DNA from: Lachnospiraceae bacterium
GTDB lineage: Bacteria; Bacillota; Clostridia; Lachnospirales; Lachnospiraceae
Assembly: GCA_015057275.1 (NCBI GenBank)
Contig: SVEO01000015.1
Coordinates: 1 to 42,966, forward strand
Direction of reading: 5' to 3'
DNA: 42,966 bases
The notes below the pieces were generated by a model. The model searched no databases. It was not told the origin of the DNA and worked only from the letters and a program-made list of their open reading frames with translations. The translations under genes and the position numbers were made by a program. This document shows, piece by piece, positions 16,917 to 24,857 of this stretch. Position 1 is the stretch's first letter. Every line of letters starts with the position of its first letter.

Positions 16917-17591
16917 TTACACCTCCGTCTTTCCGGTATCGCTGACAACCATACCTTTTTTCATCGTAATAACACGTTTTTGCATCGCGTCTACAATTTC
17001 TGTATTGTGGGTAACTACAATGACTGTCGTACCCATGCGGTTAACTTCCTCCAGAAGCTTCATAATTTCCCAGGAATTCTTCGGGTCCAAATTACCGGTC
17101 GGCTCGTCCGCCAAAAGCACATCCGGATTGTTGACAAGTGCTCTTGCAAGCGCAACTCGCTGCTGCTCACCACCGGATAATTCCTTCGGGAAGGAGCGGT
17201 ATTTTTCGCTCAAACCCACAAGCTTTAATACGGAAGATACCTTTCTCTTAATCGAGCGGTTCGGCGCAGCAATAACCTTCTGTGCAAACGCAATATTGTC
17301 GTACACATTGCGGTCCTTTAACAGACGGAAGTCCTGGAACACGAACCCGATTTGTCTGCGGTACTTCGGAATGTGGCGGCGCTTCATCATACCAAGAGAT
17401 TCGTTATTTACAACAATATCACCTTCCGTAGGCTCCAATTCCTTTAAAAGCAGCTTAATCAGCGTCGATTTGCCAGAGCCGCTCTTACCTACGATGAAAA
17501 CAAATTCACCCTTATCGATTTTTAAATTAATTTTATTTACCGCCGGTACTCCCTGGGAATACGACTTGGTAACATCAATCAGTTCAATCAT
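16917..17591 (-). CDS. ftsE: Cell division ATP-binding protein FtsE
   Basis: ABC-type ATPase that pairs with FtsX at the division site. The 224 residues hold Walker A GKSGSGKS at about 36-43, a Q-loop FVFQDFR, signature LSGGEQQRVALARAL, Walker B VLLADEPTGNLD and switch His in VVVTHN. Length and sequence order are typical. AAAGGGTGAG lies just before the ATG. The gene starts 20 bases after the stop of the upstream PucR-type regulator and three bases before ftsX, so the regulator-ftsE-ftsX-hydrolase-protease run is probably one transcript. Confidence 0.97.
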   Translation of the reverse strand: MIELIDVTKSYSQGVPAVNKINLKIDKGEFVFIVGKSGSGKSTLIKLLLKELEPTEGDIVVNNESLGMMKRRHIPKYRRQIGFVFQDFRLLKDRNVYDNIAFAQKVIAAPNRSIKRKVSSVLKLVGLSEKYRSFPKELSGGEQQRVALARALVNNPDVLLADEPTGNLDPKNSWEIMKLLEEVNRMGTTVIVVTHNTEIVDAMQKRVITMKKGMVVSDTGKTEV

Positions 17592-17611
17592 ACTCTCACC
17601 CTTTTAATATG

Positions 17612-18700
17612 TTAAAATTCTTCACTTTCCATATATTTCATGTACTTGACTACCATCAACGCAATTTGGAATGTAATGGCGTCCTCAAACACACGTAAAT
17701 CAAGCCCTGTGCTCTTTTGCAGCTTGTCCAAACGGTATACCAGTGTGTTTCTATGAATGTAAAGCTGTCTGGATGTCTCGGAAACGTTTAAGCTGTTCTC
17801 AAAAAATTTATTAATTGTTGTCAACGTTTCCTCATCATAATCGTCCGGAGACTTGCCGTCAAAAATTTCCTTTATGAACATTTTGCACAACGGAATCGGC
17901 AACTGATAAATCAAACGGCCAATGCCGAGATTGCCATAAGCCACAATGTTTTTGTCGCTATAGAAAATTTTCCCCACATCTAACGCCATCGTTGCTTCCT
18001 TATAAGAACGTGATACATCTTTTAATTCACTGACAATCGTACCATAAGCAACTTTTACCTTGCTCATTGCTTCCATATTCAGCATGTCAAGCACAATGTG
18101 CGCAGTCTTTTCCATATCTTCGTACGTCTCATTTTCCGCCAGTTCCTTGACAAGAATGATGTTCTTCTCGTCCACCGCGGTCACGAAATCCTTGCCTCGC
18201 GCGCCAAACAGAATACGAACTGTCTCCAAAGCGTTCATATCCTTCTCCTGCTTCGTCTCAATCAGGAATACGCATCTTCTTGTGTTCGTGTCAATATGCA
18301 ACTTTTTCGCACGATTGAAAATATCGACCAACAATAAGTTGTCTAACAGCAGGTTCTTGATAAAGTTGTCTTTATCAAAGCGCTCCTTATATGCCACCAG
18401 CAAATTTTGAATCTGGAACGCTGCAATCTTACCTACCATATAAACATCATCGCTGGACCCCTGCGCCACGAGCACGTATTCCAGCTGATTATCATCGCTT
18501 ACCTTGAAAAACTGATGTCCTTGCACGACCTGACTGTCTGCCGAAGAATTCACAAATTCCAAAGCTGCCTTTTCGAATTCACTTTCCATCTGGAATGTTG
18601 ATGCTAACACTTTACCATCCGTGTCCAAAACGCAAAGATTAATTCTTGCGATTCCTTTTAATCCATCGATGGTGCTTTGTAAAATTTGATTTGAAATCAT
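17612..18700 (-). CDS. PucR/CdaR-type helix-turn-helix regulator
   Basis: A 362-residue probable transcription regulator. The C-terminus has the PucR/CdaR helix-turn-helix: LNVSETSRQLYIHRNTLVYRLDKLQ followed by an FQIALMV helix. The N-terminal 150 residues start with QILQSTIDGLKGIARINLCVLDTDGKVLAS, which resembles the sugar-diacid recognition domain of CdaR proteins, and the middle has a degenerate GGDEF-like region typical of the family. The first gene upstream of ftsE, 20 bases away. It may regulate its own operon in response to a small ligand, but no ligand can be named. The ribosome site before the ATG (GGGG seven bases upstream) is weak. Confidence 0.82.
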   Translation of the reverse strand: MISNQILQSTIDGLKGIARINLCVLDTDGKVLASTFQMESEFEKAALEFVNSSADSQVVQGHQFFKVSDDNQLEYVLVAQGSSDDVYMVGKIAAFQIQNLLVAYKERFDKDNFIKNLLLDNLLLVDIFNRAKKLHIDTNTRRCVFLIETKQEKDMNALETVRILFGARGKDFVTAVDEKNIILVKELAENETYEDMEKTAHIVLDMLNMEAMSKVKVAYGTIVSELKDVSRSYKEATMALDVGKIFYSDKNIVAYGNLGIGRLIYQLPIPLCKMFIKEIFDGKSPDDYDEETLTTINKFFENSLNVSETSRQLYIHRNTLVYRLDKLQKSTGLDLRVFEDAITFQIALMVVKYMKYMESEEF

Positions 18701-18736
18701 AAAAATACCCCATAACCTTTCTGCTACTTTTTAACC

Positions 18737-18745
18737 TTATCCACA
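18737..18745 (+). promoter_or_regulatory. Single perfect DnaA-box sequence
   Basis: TTATCCACA matches the DnaA consensus at all nine positions and lies in the leader region of the PucR-type regulator. It is isolated, so it may be chance or a DnaA-regulated promoter; no origin-like cluster is present. Confidence 0.3.
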
Positions 18746-18785
18746 AAGATAGCTTCACTTATTTATCATAAAACATTTTGACGAA

Positions 18786-18824
18786 AAAGAAAAGAGGAAA
18801 TGCTCTTTTTTTGCATTTCCTCTT
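18786..18824 (-). terminator. Terminator of the sugar ABC ATPase gene
   Basis: AAGAGGAAATGC (18792-18803) pairs perfectly with GCATTTCCTCTT (18813-18824), followed on the minus strand by TTTTCTTTTT. It lies 20 bases after the ATPase stop. Confidence 0.88.
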
Positions 18825-18843
18825 AAAATCTTTTAAGTAATGA

Positions 18844-19956
18844 CTAGTTTGTGATAACCTTTTCTGTTTCCTTGTCGAAGATATGTAACTTTGTTAAGTC
18901 CATAGCAACGGAGATTGTATCGCCAGGTCTAGCTGTTGTACGAGGATTTACTCTTGCGGTACATGCGAAGCCAACAACATCAAAGTATAAGTAAACTTCA
19001 GCACCTAATAATTCGTAAATCTTAATTGTTACATCGAACTTGCTATCCGGAGAGTTAGCGATAAAGGATTCTTCGTCGTGAATATCTTCCGGACGGATAC
19101 CCATAACAACTGTCTTGCCTTCGTAACCCTTGTCCATAAGTTCCTTACCCTGTGCCTCTGGAACCTTAATCTTAGCCTTACCGAATACTAAGCCAACCGA
19201 GCCGTTTTCATTAACTACAGTAGCGTCGATGAAGTTCATCTGTGGAGAACCCATGAAGCCTGCTACGAATAAGTTAACCGGGTTGTTGTATAAGTTCTTC
19301 GGAGAGTCAACCTGCTGAATGAGACCATCTTTCATAACTACGATTCTTGTACCAAGTGTCATAGCTTCTGTCTGGTCATGTGTTACGTAAATGATTGTTG
19401 TGCCTAAGCTCTTATGTAACTTAGCAATCTCAACTCTCATCTGTACTCTTAACTTAGCATCCAAGTTGGAAAGAGGTTCGTCCATAAGGAATACCTTAGG
19501 ATTACGAACGATAGCACGTCCCATAGCTACACGCTGTCTCTGACCACCGGATAAAGCCTTCGGCTTACGGTCTAATAACTTTTCAAGGTCAAGGATTCTA
19601 GCTGCTTCCTTAACTTTAATATCAATCTGATCCTTCGGAGTCTTTCTTAACTTAAGACCGAATGCCATGTTGTCGTATACAGACATATGTGGGTACAGAG
19701 CGTAGTTCTGGAATACCATCGCGATATCTCTGTCCTTTGGTTCAACGTCGTTTACAAGCTTGTCGCCGATGTATAATTCACCGGAAGAGATTTCTTCCAA
19801 ACCTGCAACCATACGTAATGTTGTGGACTTACCGCAACCGGATGGACCTACGAAGATGATGAATTCCTTGTCTGCGATCTCAAGGTTAAAATCCTTAACT
19901 GCTACGAAGCCGTTAGGATAAACTTTACAAATGTTTCTTAATGATAAACTAGCCAT
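18844..19956 (-). CDS. msmX: Sugar ABC transporter ATP-binding protein (MsmX/UgpC type)
   Basis: ATPase that powers carbohydrate ABC importers of the CUT1 class. The 370 residues show Walker A GPSGCGKS, signature LSGGQRQRVAMGRAI, Walker B VFLMDEPLSNLD, switch THDQTEA and a C-terminal TOBE/regulatory domain with GIRPEDIHDEESF. No permease or sugar-binding gene lies next to it; it has its own terminator and a long AT-rich upstream region. That is the pattern of the multitask ATPases (MsmX, MsmK) that serve several sugar importers encoded elsewhere. AGGAGG is eight bases before the ATG. The substrate range cannot be read from the sequence. Confidence 0.92.
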   Translation of the reverse strand: MASLSLRNICKVYPNGFVAVKDFNLEIADKEFIIFVGPSGCGKSTTLRMVAGLEEISSGELYIGDKLVNDVEPKDRDIAMVFQNYALYPHMSVYDNMAFGLKLRKTPKDQIDIKVKEAARILDLEKLLDRKPKALSGGQRQRVAMGRAIVRNPKVFLMDEPLSNLDAKLRVQMRVEIAKLHKSLGTTIIYVTHDQTEAMTLGTRIVVMKDGLIQQVDSPKNLYNNPVNLFVAGFMGSPQMNFIDATVVNENGSVGLVFGKAKIKVPEAQGKELMDKGYEGKTVVMGIRPEDIHDEESFIANSPDSKFDVTIKIYELLGAEVYLYFDVVGFACTARVNPRTTARPGDTISVAMDLTKLHIFDKETEKVITN

Positions 19957-19980
19957 TACAATTTCCTCCTAAAAATAATC

Positions 19981-19998
19981 GTGCCTCTCCTTAGGCAC
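19981..19998 (-). other. Leader hairpin in front of the sugar ABC ATPase
   Basis: GTGCCT and AGGCAC form a six-base stem whose loop on the minus strand contains AAGGAG, and the true AGGAGG follows about 15 bases on. It may stabilise the mRNA or offer a second ribosome-docking site. The rest of 19999-20180 is AT-rich with long A/T tracts and no gene. Confidence 0.4.
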
Positions 19999-20180
19999 AG
20001 TTACATTTTAATTGTTTTTCCCTGAAATTGCTATTGAGTAAATCAACAAAATTAAAAAAATTATTTTGTCTATTTTGTATATTCGAAAAAAAATGCGGTT
20101 TTTTTTTGTGCAATACGGAAAATTTTAACCATTTTGTTTATCAAAATTGACGAAAATTTGGGGTTTCTGGCCTTATAATA

Positions 20181-20230
20181 TAAAAACTGCCCGTATCTTT
20201 GCGTTTCTGCTTTGAAGATAGCGGACAGTT
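20181..20230 (-). terminator. Terminator of the cvfB-ridA transcript
   Basis: A long minus-strand stem with one wobble pair and one bulged base (20214-20230 with 20185-20199) is followed by TTTTTA. It begins six bases after the ridA stop. Confidence 0.85.
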
Positions 20231-20236
20231 GTATAT

Positions 20237-20614
20237 CTAAGCCTGTAAAGCAATGGCTTCAATCTCAATAAGCACATCTTTCGGCAAACGTGCCACTTCC
20301 ACGCAGGAACGCGCCGGATATTCACCGGTAAAATACTTCGCGTAGATGCCGTTTACGGTCGCAAAATGCTCCATTTCTTTGATAAATACCGTCGTTTTGA
20401 CAACGCGATCCGTACCGGAGCCGGCCGCCTTAAGCAATGCAGCCAGATTACCGATGGCCTGTTCTGCCTGCGCCTCGATACCTGCCGGAATCTCACCGGT
20501 AGCCGGGTTTACCGGGATTACACCGGATGTGAAAATCATACCATTCACTTCTATTGCCTGAGAGTATGGTCCGATGGCTGCCGGAGCCTTATCGGTTGCG
20601 ATTACTTTTTTCAT
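20237..20614 (-). CDS. ridA: RidA family 2-iminobutanoate/2-iminopropanoate deaminase
   Basis: Small trimeric enzyme that hydrolyses reactive enamine/imine intermediates released by PLP enzymes such as threonine dehydratase, giving 2-oxobutanoate and ammonia. The 125 residues carry the family hallmarks: APAAIGPYSQA near the N-terminus, VNPATGEIP, and the catalytic arginine in YPARSCVEVARLP. GGAAGGAG lies eight bases before the ATG. The gene overlaps the 3' end of the upstream S1-domain gene by 26 bases in another frame and is followed by a terminator, so it is translationally coupled to it. Confidence 0.96.
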   Translation of the reverse strand: MKKVIATDKAPAAIGPYSQAIEVNGMIFTSGVIPVNPATGEIPAGIEAQAEQAIGNLAALLKAAGSGTDRVVKTTVFIKEMEHFATVNGIYAKYFTGEYPARSCVEVARLPKDVLIEIEAIALQA

Positions 20615-21503
20615 TATTATATCTCCTTCCGTTCAGCTTGTAGTCTTTCTTAAAACCGCGTTTTATCGGCTGCGGGTTTTCTTCGATGCGGATGGTTGTC
20701 TCGGTAATGGTTACCTTGCCGGACTTTAACAGACGCCCAATACCGCGTTTGAACGCCGCCTTACTCATCGCAAAATCTTTCTCAATCACTTCCGGAGCTG
20801 ATTTGTCTGTGTACGGAAGCTCTCCACCGTACTGTTCGATGACCGCAAGAATCTTCTCTGCGTCCTCGTCCATCTGACGATACGCCTGCTGGCGGGTGCT
20901 AAGATACACCTTGCCGTCCTCGCGAATACCGACCACGCGCGCCTTGATTCGCTCACCAATCGCCATCTGTGTGTGCACTTCCTTTTTCGGAATCATGCCC
21001 TGATATTTGCCGTCAATTGCCGCAAATACACCGAATTCCTCATGTATCTGATATACAATCGCTTCGACCGCCTGGTCCTTTTCAAAAGTTGCTTCCACAC
21101 TCAGGTACGGATACACCTTCATCGTCGCACAAAGGCGGTTACTTTTATCTGCGTAAACAGCCACGAGAATCTCATCTTCCGGCTGAATTTTGGTAATCTG
21201 CTCTTTAAATGGAAGAAACAGGTCTTTTTCCAAGCCCCAGTCAAGGAATGCGCCGATGCGGCTGATTTCTTTCACACGCAGCACACCGGTCTCGCCAATC
21301 GCCAATAGCGGTTTCCCTGTCGTCGCAATCAGGCGATCTTTCGAATCGCGATAAATAAACACTTCGATTTCATCGCCCACTTTCGTTCCATCCGGCACCT
21401 GTTTTTTCGGGAGCAATACTTTTTCTTCATTTGTTCCGACATAAATGCCAAAATCTGTTTCCTTTACTACGGTCAGTACCTGAACTTTTCCCAACATAAT
21501 CAT
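20589..21503 (-). CDS. cvfB: CvfB-like S1 RNA-binding protein
   Basis: A 304-residue protein of the CvfB/YitL family: several S1-like beta barrels followed by a winged-helix domain. Barrels are visible at LTVVKETDFGIYVGTNEEKVLLP near the N-terminus, GVLRVKEISRIGAFLDWGLEKDLFLPF, and IHEEFGVFAAIDGKYQGMIP. The C-terminal EVIEKDFAMSKAAFKRGIGRLLKSGKV fits the winged helix. CvfB proteins bind RNA and affect virulence gene expression in staphylococci; the target here is unknown. The last 26 bases overlap ridA, so this protein ends in a basic, Asn-rich tail (YNNEKSNRNR) shaped by the overlap. Confidence 0.88.
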   Translation of the reverse strand: MIMLGKVQVLTVVKETDFGIYVGTNEEKVLLPKKQVPDGTKVGDEIEVFIYRDSKDRLIATTGKPLLAIGETGVLRVKEISRIGAFLDWGLEKDLFLPFKEQITKIQPEDEILVAVYADKSNRLCATMKVYPYLSVEATFEKDQAVEAIVYQIHEEFGVFAAIDGKYQGMIPKKEVHTQMAIGERIKARVVGIREDGKVYLSTRQQAYRQMDEDAEKILAVIEQYGGELPYTDKSAPEVIEKDFAMSKAAFKRGIGRLLKSGKVTITETTIRIEENPQPIKRGFKKDYKLNGRRYNNEKSNRNR

Positions 21504-21577
21504 ACGTTTTTCGTCCTCTTATTCTTTTTTGATTTTGCCCTTCCTTTGTATATCCGGGCAATTGTTTTTACGTATTA

Positions 21578-21606
21578 TCTATACCATTCCTTGCTGCTTT
21601 TTTCAA
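21578..21606 (-). promoter_or_regulatory. Promoter of cvfB-ridA
   Basis: TTGAAA (21601-21606) and TATAGA (21578-21583) on the minus strand are 17 bases apart. The leader then contains a TTGCCC/GGGCAA hairpin (21535-21561). Confidence 0.6.
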
Positions 21607-21625
21607 GCAGTTTCCTCACAATTTA

Positions 21626-22333
21626 TCACATTTTTCGAAATGCCACACCGGCGTAAATATTCCCTTCTTCGTCGCAGAGTGCCACATAAAATGTATCGCC
21701 GTCCAATTTTACCTGCGGATAAATCATATCGCCGTAAACTGCCGACTTTTTATATTCCGCACGCAACTCATATGTTTCAAACGCTTCCGGCAGATACTCG
21801 AGCGCCATCGTGATATATTTGCCGTTGTTTACGTGATTGTTTGTATCCAAATGACTCTTGCAAACTGCAAACGCAGTCATAGCTTCCATCTGCTCCGGCA
21901 GCTTAATCTTGCGTTCCACCTTCGGCATCTCAAGCGGCGATTCCAATGTATAGCGGCTCGCCACCTCTTCGGTAATCTTCGCCGGTTTGCCTGTCGTAAT
22001 ATCCACATACGCCCAAATAGTCGCTGCCTTTGCACAAATTTCACCGGTAGCATCGTAGATGGCAAAATTTCGGGTGCCAATCAATCCACGGAAACTCGTC
22101 GGCCAGGTGGCAATTGTAATTTCATCACCAGCCTTAATTCCCTTTTCATAAATCACGTGCCAGGAACTAAGCACCCAGGCATGCTTTATGCTCATCAAAT
22201 ATTCCACACCGACGCCCAACGATTCCGACTGAAAATCACTGCAATCCTGAAAATAATTAATTATACCGGCCTCATTGAGTCTGCCATGTGCGTCCACTTC
22301 CGAATATCGAACTTTACTTGTAAATACGTACAT
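21626..22333 (-). CDS. Acyl-ACP thioesterase
   Basis: Hydrolyses acyl-acyl carrier protein to free fatty acids in the cytoplasm. The start at the ATG 22333 (MYVFTSKVRYSEVD) follows GGAGG by six bases, giving 235 residues; a longer GTG start at 22351 has that site within its codons. The protein is a double hot-dog: an N-terminal copy with YSEVDAHGRLNEAGIINYFQD, and a second with HLDTNNHVNNGKYI carrying the catalytic Asn-His pattern of bacterial acyl-ACP thioesterases. It stands between the cvfB promoter and the tRNA-Gln terminator, with no fatty acid synthesis genes beside it, so chain-length preference cannot be inferred. Confidence 0.9.
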   Translation of the reverse strand: MYVFTSKVRYSEVDAHGRLNEAGIINYFQDCSDFQSESLGVGVEYLMSIKHAWVLSSWHVIYEKGIKAGDEITIATWPTSFRGLIGTRNFAIYDATGEICAKAATIWAYVDITTGKPAKITEEVASRYTLESPLEMPKVERKIKLPEQMEAMTAFAVCKSHLDTNNHVNNGKYITMALEYLPEAFETYELRAEYKKSAVYGDMIYPQVKLDGDTFYVALCDEEGNIYAGVAFRKM

Positions 22334-22383
22334 CTCTTTCCTCCATTTCACTTGATGAGCTTTGTAAAATACTTTGCGAAAAA

Positions 22384-22414
22384 CAGAAAACCCTGAGGGA
22401 ATTTCCTCAGGGTT
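22384..22414 (-). terminator. Terminator after tRNA-Gln
   Basis: AACCCTGAGG (22389-22398) pairs with CCTCAGGGTT (22405-22414), followed on the minus strand by TTTTCTG. It begins five bases after the tRNA 3' end. Confidence 0.88.
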
Positions 22415-22418
22415 ACAA

Positions 22419-22490
22419 CTGGGCTACAAGGATTCGAACCTTGAGATGCTGGAGTCAGAGTCCAGTGCCTTACCGTTTGGCGATAGCCCA
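22419..22490 (-). tRNA. tRNA-Gln (anticodon CUG)
   Basis: The 72-nt minus-strand sequence folds as a cloverleaf: acceptor arms TGGGCTA and TAGCCCA (7 pairs), D arm GCC...GGC, anticodon arm CTGGA/TCCAG with loop CTCTGAC giving anticodon CTG, and T arm CAAGG-TTCGAAT-CCTTG. The discriminator is G and no CCA is encoded. It reads CAG codons and stands alone between its own promoter and terminator. Confidence 0.96.
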
Positions 22491-22508
22491 ATGTCAACGA
22501 CAGAGTGT

Positions 22509-22537
22509 ATTATATACGATTCTTTTCTATTTGGCAA
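22509..22537 (-). promoter_or_regulatory. Promoter of tRNA-Gln
   Basis: TTGCCA (22532-22537) and a perfect TATAAT (22509-22514) on the minus strand, 17 bases apart, 19 bases before the tRNA. Confidence 0.85.
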
Positions 22538-22604
22538 GTCCTTTTTTTAGTTTTTTTTCAAAATTTTTTCGATTCTTTTCGACATCTTTCACAGATTTTC
22601 CACT

Positions 22605-22632
22605 TGTATTATTTCCCCTTTTATATTATGAT
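22605..22632 (+). promoter_or_regulatory. Promoter of the ferredoxin gene
   Basis: TTGTAT (22605-22610) and TATGAT (22627-22632) are 16 bases apart. The AGGAGG of the ferredoxin follows about 40 bases downstream. Confidence 0.55.
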
Positions 22633-22683
22633 ATGGCTATAGGTTGAGCCATCTGTGCTCGTATATAAAAGGAGGATATTATT

Positions 22684-22854
22684 ATGGCATACGTAATTAC
22701 TGATGAATGTCTTAGCTGCGGCGCTTGTGCAGCAGATTGCCCAGTTGGAGCTATTTCCGAAGGCGATGACAAGTTCGTGATTGATGCTGATACTTGTATC
22801 GAATGTGGTGCTTGCGCTGGTACATGTCCTGCAGGCGCTATCGTAGAAGCGTAA
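22684..22854 (+). CDS. 2[4Fe-4S] ferredoxin (56 residues)
   Basis: Small soluble electron carrier of clostridial type. The frame encodes 56 residues from ATG 22684 to TAA 22852-22854, with AGGAGG eight bases upstream. Two Cys-x2-Cys-x2-Cys-x3-Cys-Pro motifs are present: CLSCGACAADCP at residues 9-20 and CIECGACAGTCP at 38-49. All eight cysteine ligands are intact. The gene is monocistronic with a promoter and a strong terminator of its own, which is usual for this highly expressed ferredoxin. It supports an anaerobic host that uses pyruvate:ferredoxin chemistry. Confidence 0.96.
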   Translation: MAYVITDECLSCGACAADCPVGAISEGDDKFVIDADTCIECGACAGTCPAGAIVEA

Positions 22855-22879
22855 GTGTCGCTGACATAGCTGAATAGTA

Positions 22880-22922
22880 AAAATGCCTTTCGGTCGCACA
22901 ATGTGGCCGGAAGGCATTTTTT
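22880..22922. terminator. Bidirectional terminator between ferredoxin and dnaB
   Basis: AAAATGCCTT (22880-22889) pairs with AAGGCATTTT (22911-22920) with further inner pairing; T-runs lie on both sides. It serves the convergent ferredoxin and gdpP-rplI-dnaB transcripts. Confidence 0.9.
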
Positions 22923-22942
22923 CTTGGCATAATATATATACA

Positions 22943-24277
22943 TTATTGCTTGGTTGCATTAGCAAACTTCGTAAACTGCGGCAGCCATGTCAGCTTTACT
23001 GTGCCGACCGGGCCGTTACGTTGCTTGGCAATGATTACCTCCGCGACATTTTTCTCCTCAGTATCATGATTATAATAATCGTCACGGTATAAGAACATTA
23101 CCACGTCGGCGTCCTGCTCGATTGCTCCGGATTCACGCAAGTCGGACAGCATCGGACGATGATCCGGTCTGCTTTCTACCGCACGGCTGAGCTGCGACAG
23201 TGCAACCACCGGCACGTTGAGTTCACGTGCGAGACCCTTGAGCGAGCGGGAAATATCCGAAATTTCCTGCTGGCGGCTTTCATTTTTCTTGCTGCCACCA
23301 GTCATCAACTGCAAATAGTCGATAAAGATGATGCCGATATCCTTTTCCATCTTATATTTGCGACATTTAGAACGCAGCTCACTGATGGAAATGCCCGGTG
23401 TGTCGTCGATGATAATTTCTGAATTGCCGATGATGTCGGCGCTCTCTGCGAGGCGCTCCCAGTCATCATCCTGCAAGTTACCGGTTCGGATGGCCTGCGC
23501 ATCCACCTTCGACTCCTGTGAGAAGAGACGGTTGACAAGCTGTTCCTTTGACATTTCCAGGCTGAATACGGCAGCCGGAATCTTTTTCTTAATCGCCATA
23601 TACTCCAGCACATTCAAAATAAATGCAGTCTTACCCATGGACGGTCTTGCCGCCACAAGAATAAAATCAGACGGCTGGAAGCCCGATGTCTTATAATCTA
23701 AATCAATAAATCCGGTTGGCAATCCGGTAACGCTGCCGCCGTTTCGTGCCGCAGCTTCGATTTTGTCAATTACATTCAGCACCACCTGCTGAATCGGCAC
23801 ATAATCCTGCAACGATTTCGTCTGCACAAGTTTAAAGACATTTTTCTCGGTAATATCGAGAATATTTTCCACCGAATCCTTGCCGTCATAGCACATTTTG
23901 CTAATTTCATCGTTATTTTTGATAATGCGGCGAAGCACTGCTTTTTCCGCCACAATTTCTGCATAGTATTTGATATTCGCCGATGTCGGAACCGTATTGA
24001 CAATTTCTCGAATCACTTCAATACTGCTAATTTCCGGCGGTGCGCCCTTTTCCTGCAAGCGCTCCTGCACCGTGATGAAATCAACCGGCTTCCCATCATT
24101 ATACAATTCAGTCATTGCTTCGAACAACATCCCATATTGTCTGCCATAGAAGTCATCTGCTGTCAGAATTTCCGCCGCGGCCGAAATCGCATCCGCGTCC
24201 ATTAGCATCGAACCGATAACTGACTGCTCCGCTTCGATATTATGCGGTAAAATCCGCTTAATAACTGCTTCTTCCAT
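22943..24277 (-). CDS. dnaB: Replicative DNA helicase DnaB
   Basis: Hexameric helicase that unwinds DNA at the replication fork. The 444 residues have the N-terminal primase-interacting domain (LPHNIEAEQSVIGSML...) and the C-terminal RecA-like domain with Walker A ARPSMGKTAF, the EMSKEQL stretch, Walker B IIFIDYLQLM and the DLRESGAIEQDAD motif with its arginine finger. No intein or insertion is present. It follows rplI by 76 bases in the gdpP-rplI-dnaB order shared by many Firmicutes. Confidence 0.98.
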   Translation of the reverse strand: MEEAVIKRILPHNIEAEQSVIGSMLMDADAISAAAEILTADDFYGRQYGMLFEAMTELYNDGKPVDFITVQERLQEKGAPPEISSIEVIREIVNTVPTSANIKYYAEIVAEKAVLRRIIKNNDEISKMCYDGKDSVENILDITEKNVFKLVQTKSLQDYVPIQQVVLNVIDKIEAAARNGGSVTGLPTGFIDLDYKTSGFQPSDFILVAARPSMGKTAFILNVLEYMAIKKKIPAAVFSLEMSKEQLVNRLFSQESKVDAQAIRTGNLQDDDWERLAESADIIGNSEIIIDDTPGISISELRSKCRKYKMEKDIGIIFIDYLQLMTGGSKKNESRQQEISDISRSLKGLARELNVPVVALSQLSRAVESRPDHRPMLSDLRESGAIEQDADVVMFLYRDDYYNHDTEEKNVAEVIIAKQRNGPVGTVKLTWLPQFTKFANATKQ

Positions 24278-24353
24278 TCGTTTCTCTCTTTCTTACTGCA
24301 ACGTCACTTTTCGTGTTTACACGTTTATCGCTATGTTACTAAAGCTTTTAATC

Positions 24354-24800
24354 TTACTGCTGTGTTACCTTTACGCTTAACTTTCCGACAACATCTTTGT
24401 GTAGCTTGATGTTGACAATATGTGTACCCATCGTACGAATTGGCTCATCAAGCTGAATCTTCTTCTTATCTAAATCCAATCCAAGCTGCGCCTTTGCTGC
24501 CGTAGAAATTTCCTTTGTAGAAACCGACCCAAACGTACGGCCGCCTTCCCCCGCGCGAATCTTCACTTCCACCGAGAGTTCCTTTAATTTTTCTGCCATC
24601 TGCTTCGCATCATCAAGCTGTTGCTTTGCTACCTTTTCCGCATTTGCTTTTTGCAACTTCAAATTGTTTCTATTCTCATTGGTTGCCTCGATGCCAAGCT
24701 TTTTCGGCAGAATGAAGTTTCTTGCATACCCGTCGTTCACCTTGACAATCTGCCCTTTCTTCCCCAATGTTTTCACATCTTCCAATAAAATTACTTCCAT
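24354..24800 (-). CDS. rplI: 50S ribosomal protein bL9
   Basis: Ribosomal protein that binds 23S rRNA at the base of the L1 stalk and limits frameshifting. The 148 residues include the N-terminal signature [33 protein letters not shown], a long connecting helix rich in Lys and Ala (about 41-75), and the C-terminal domain with [17 protein letters not shown] is six bases before the ATG. It sits between gdpP and dnaB, 57 and 76 bases apart, as in other Firmicutes. Confidence 0.98.
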   Translation of the reverse strand: MEVILLEDVKTLGKKGQIVKVNDGYARNFILPKKLGIEATNENRNNLKLQKANAEKVAKQQLDDAKQMAEKLKELSVEVKIRAGEGGRTFGSVSTKEISTAAKAQLGLDLDKKKIQLDEPIRTMGTHIVNIKLHKDVVGKLSVKVTQQ

Positions 24801-24857
24801 ATGTTACCTCCACTCATTGCATCTCACATACTATGTGCATCATTTTCATTCGCACAA

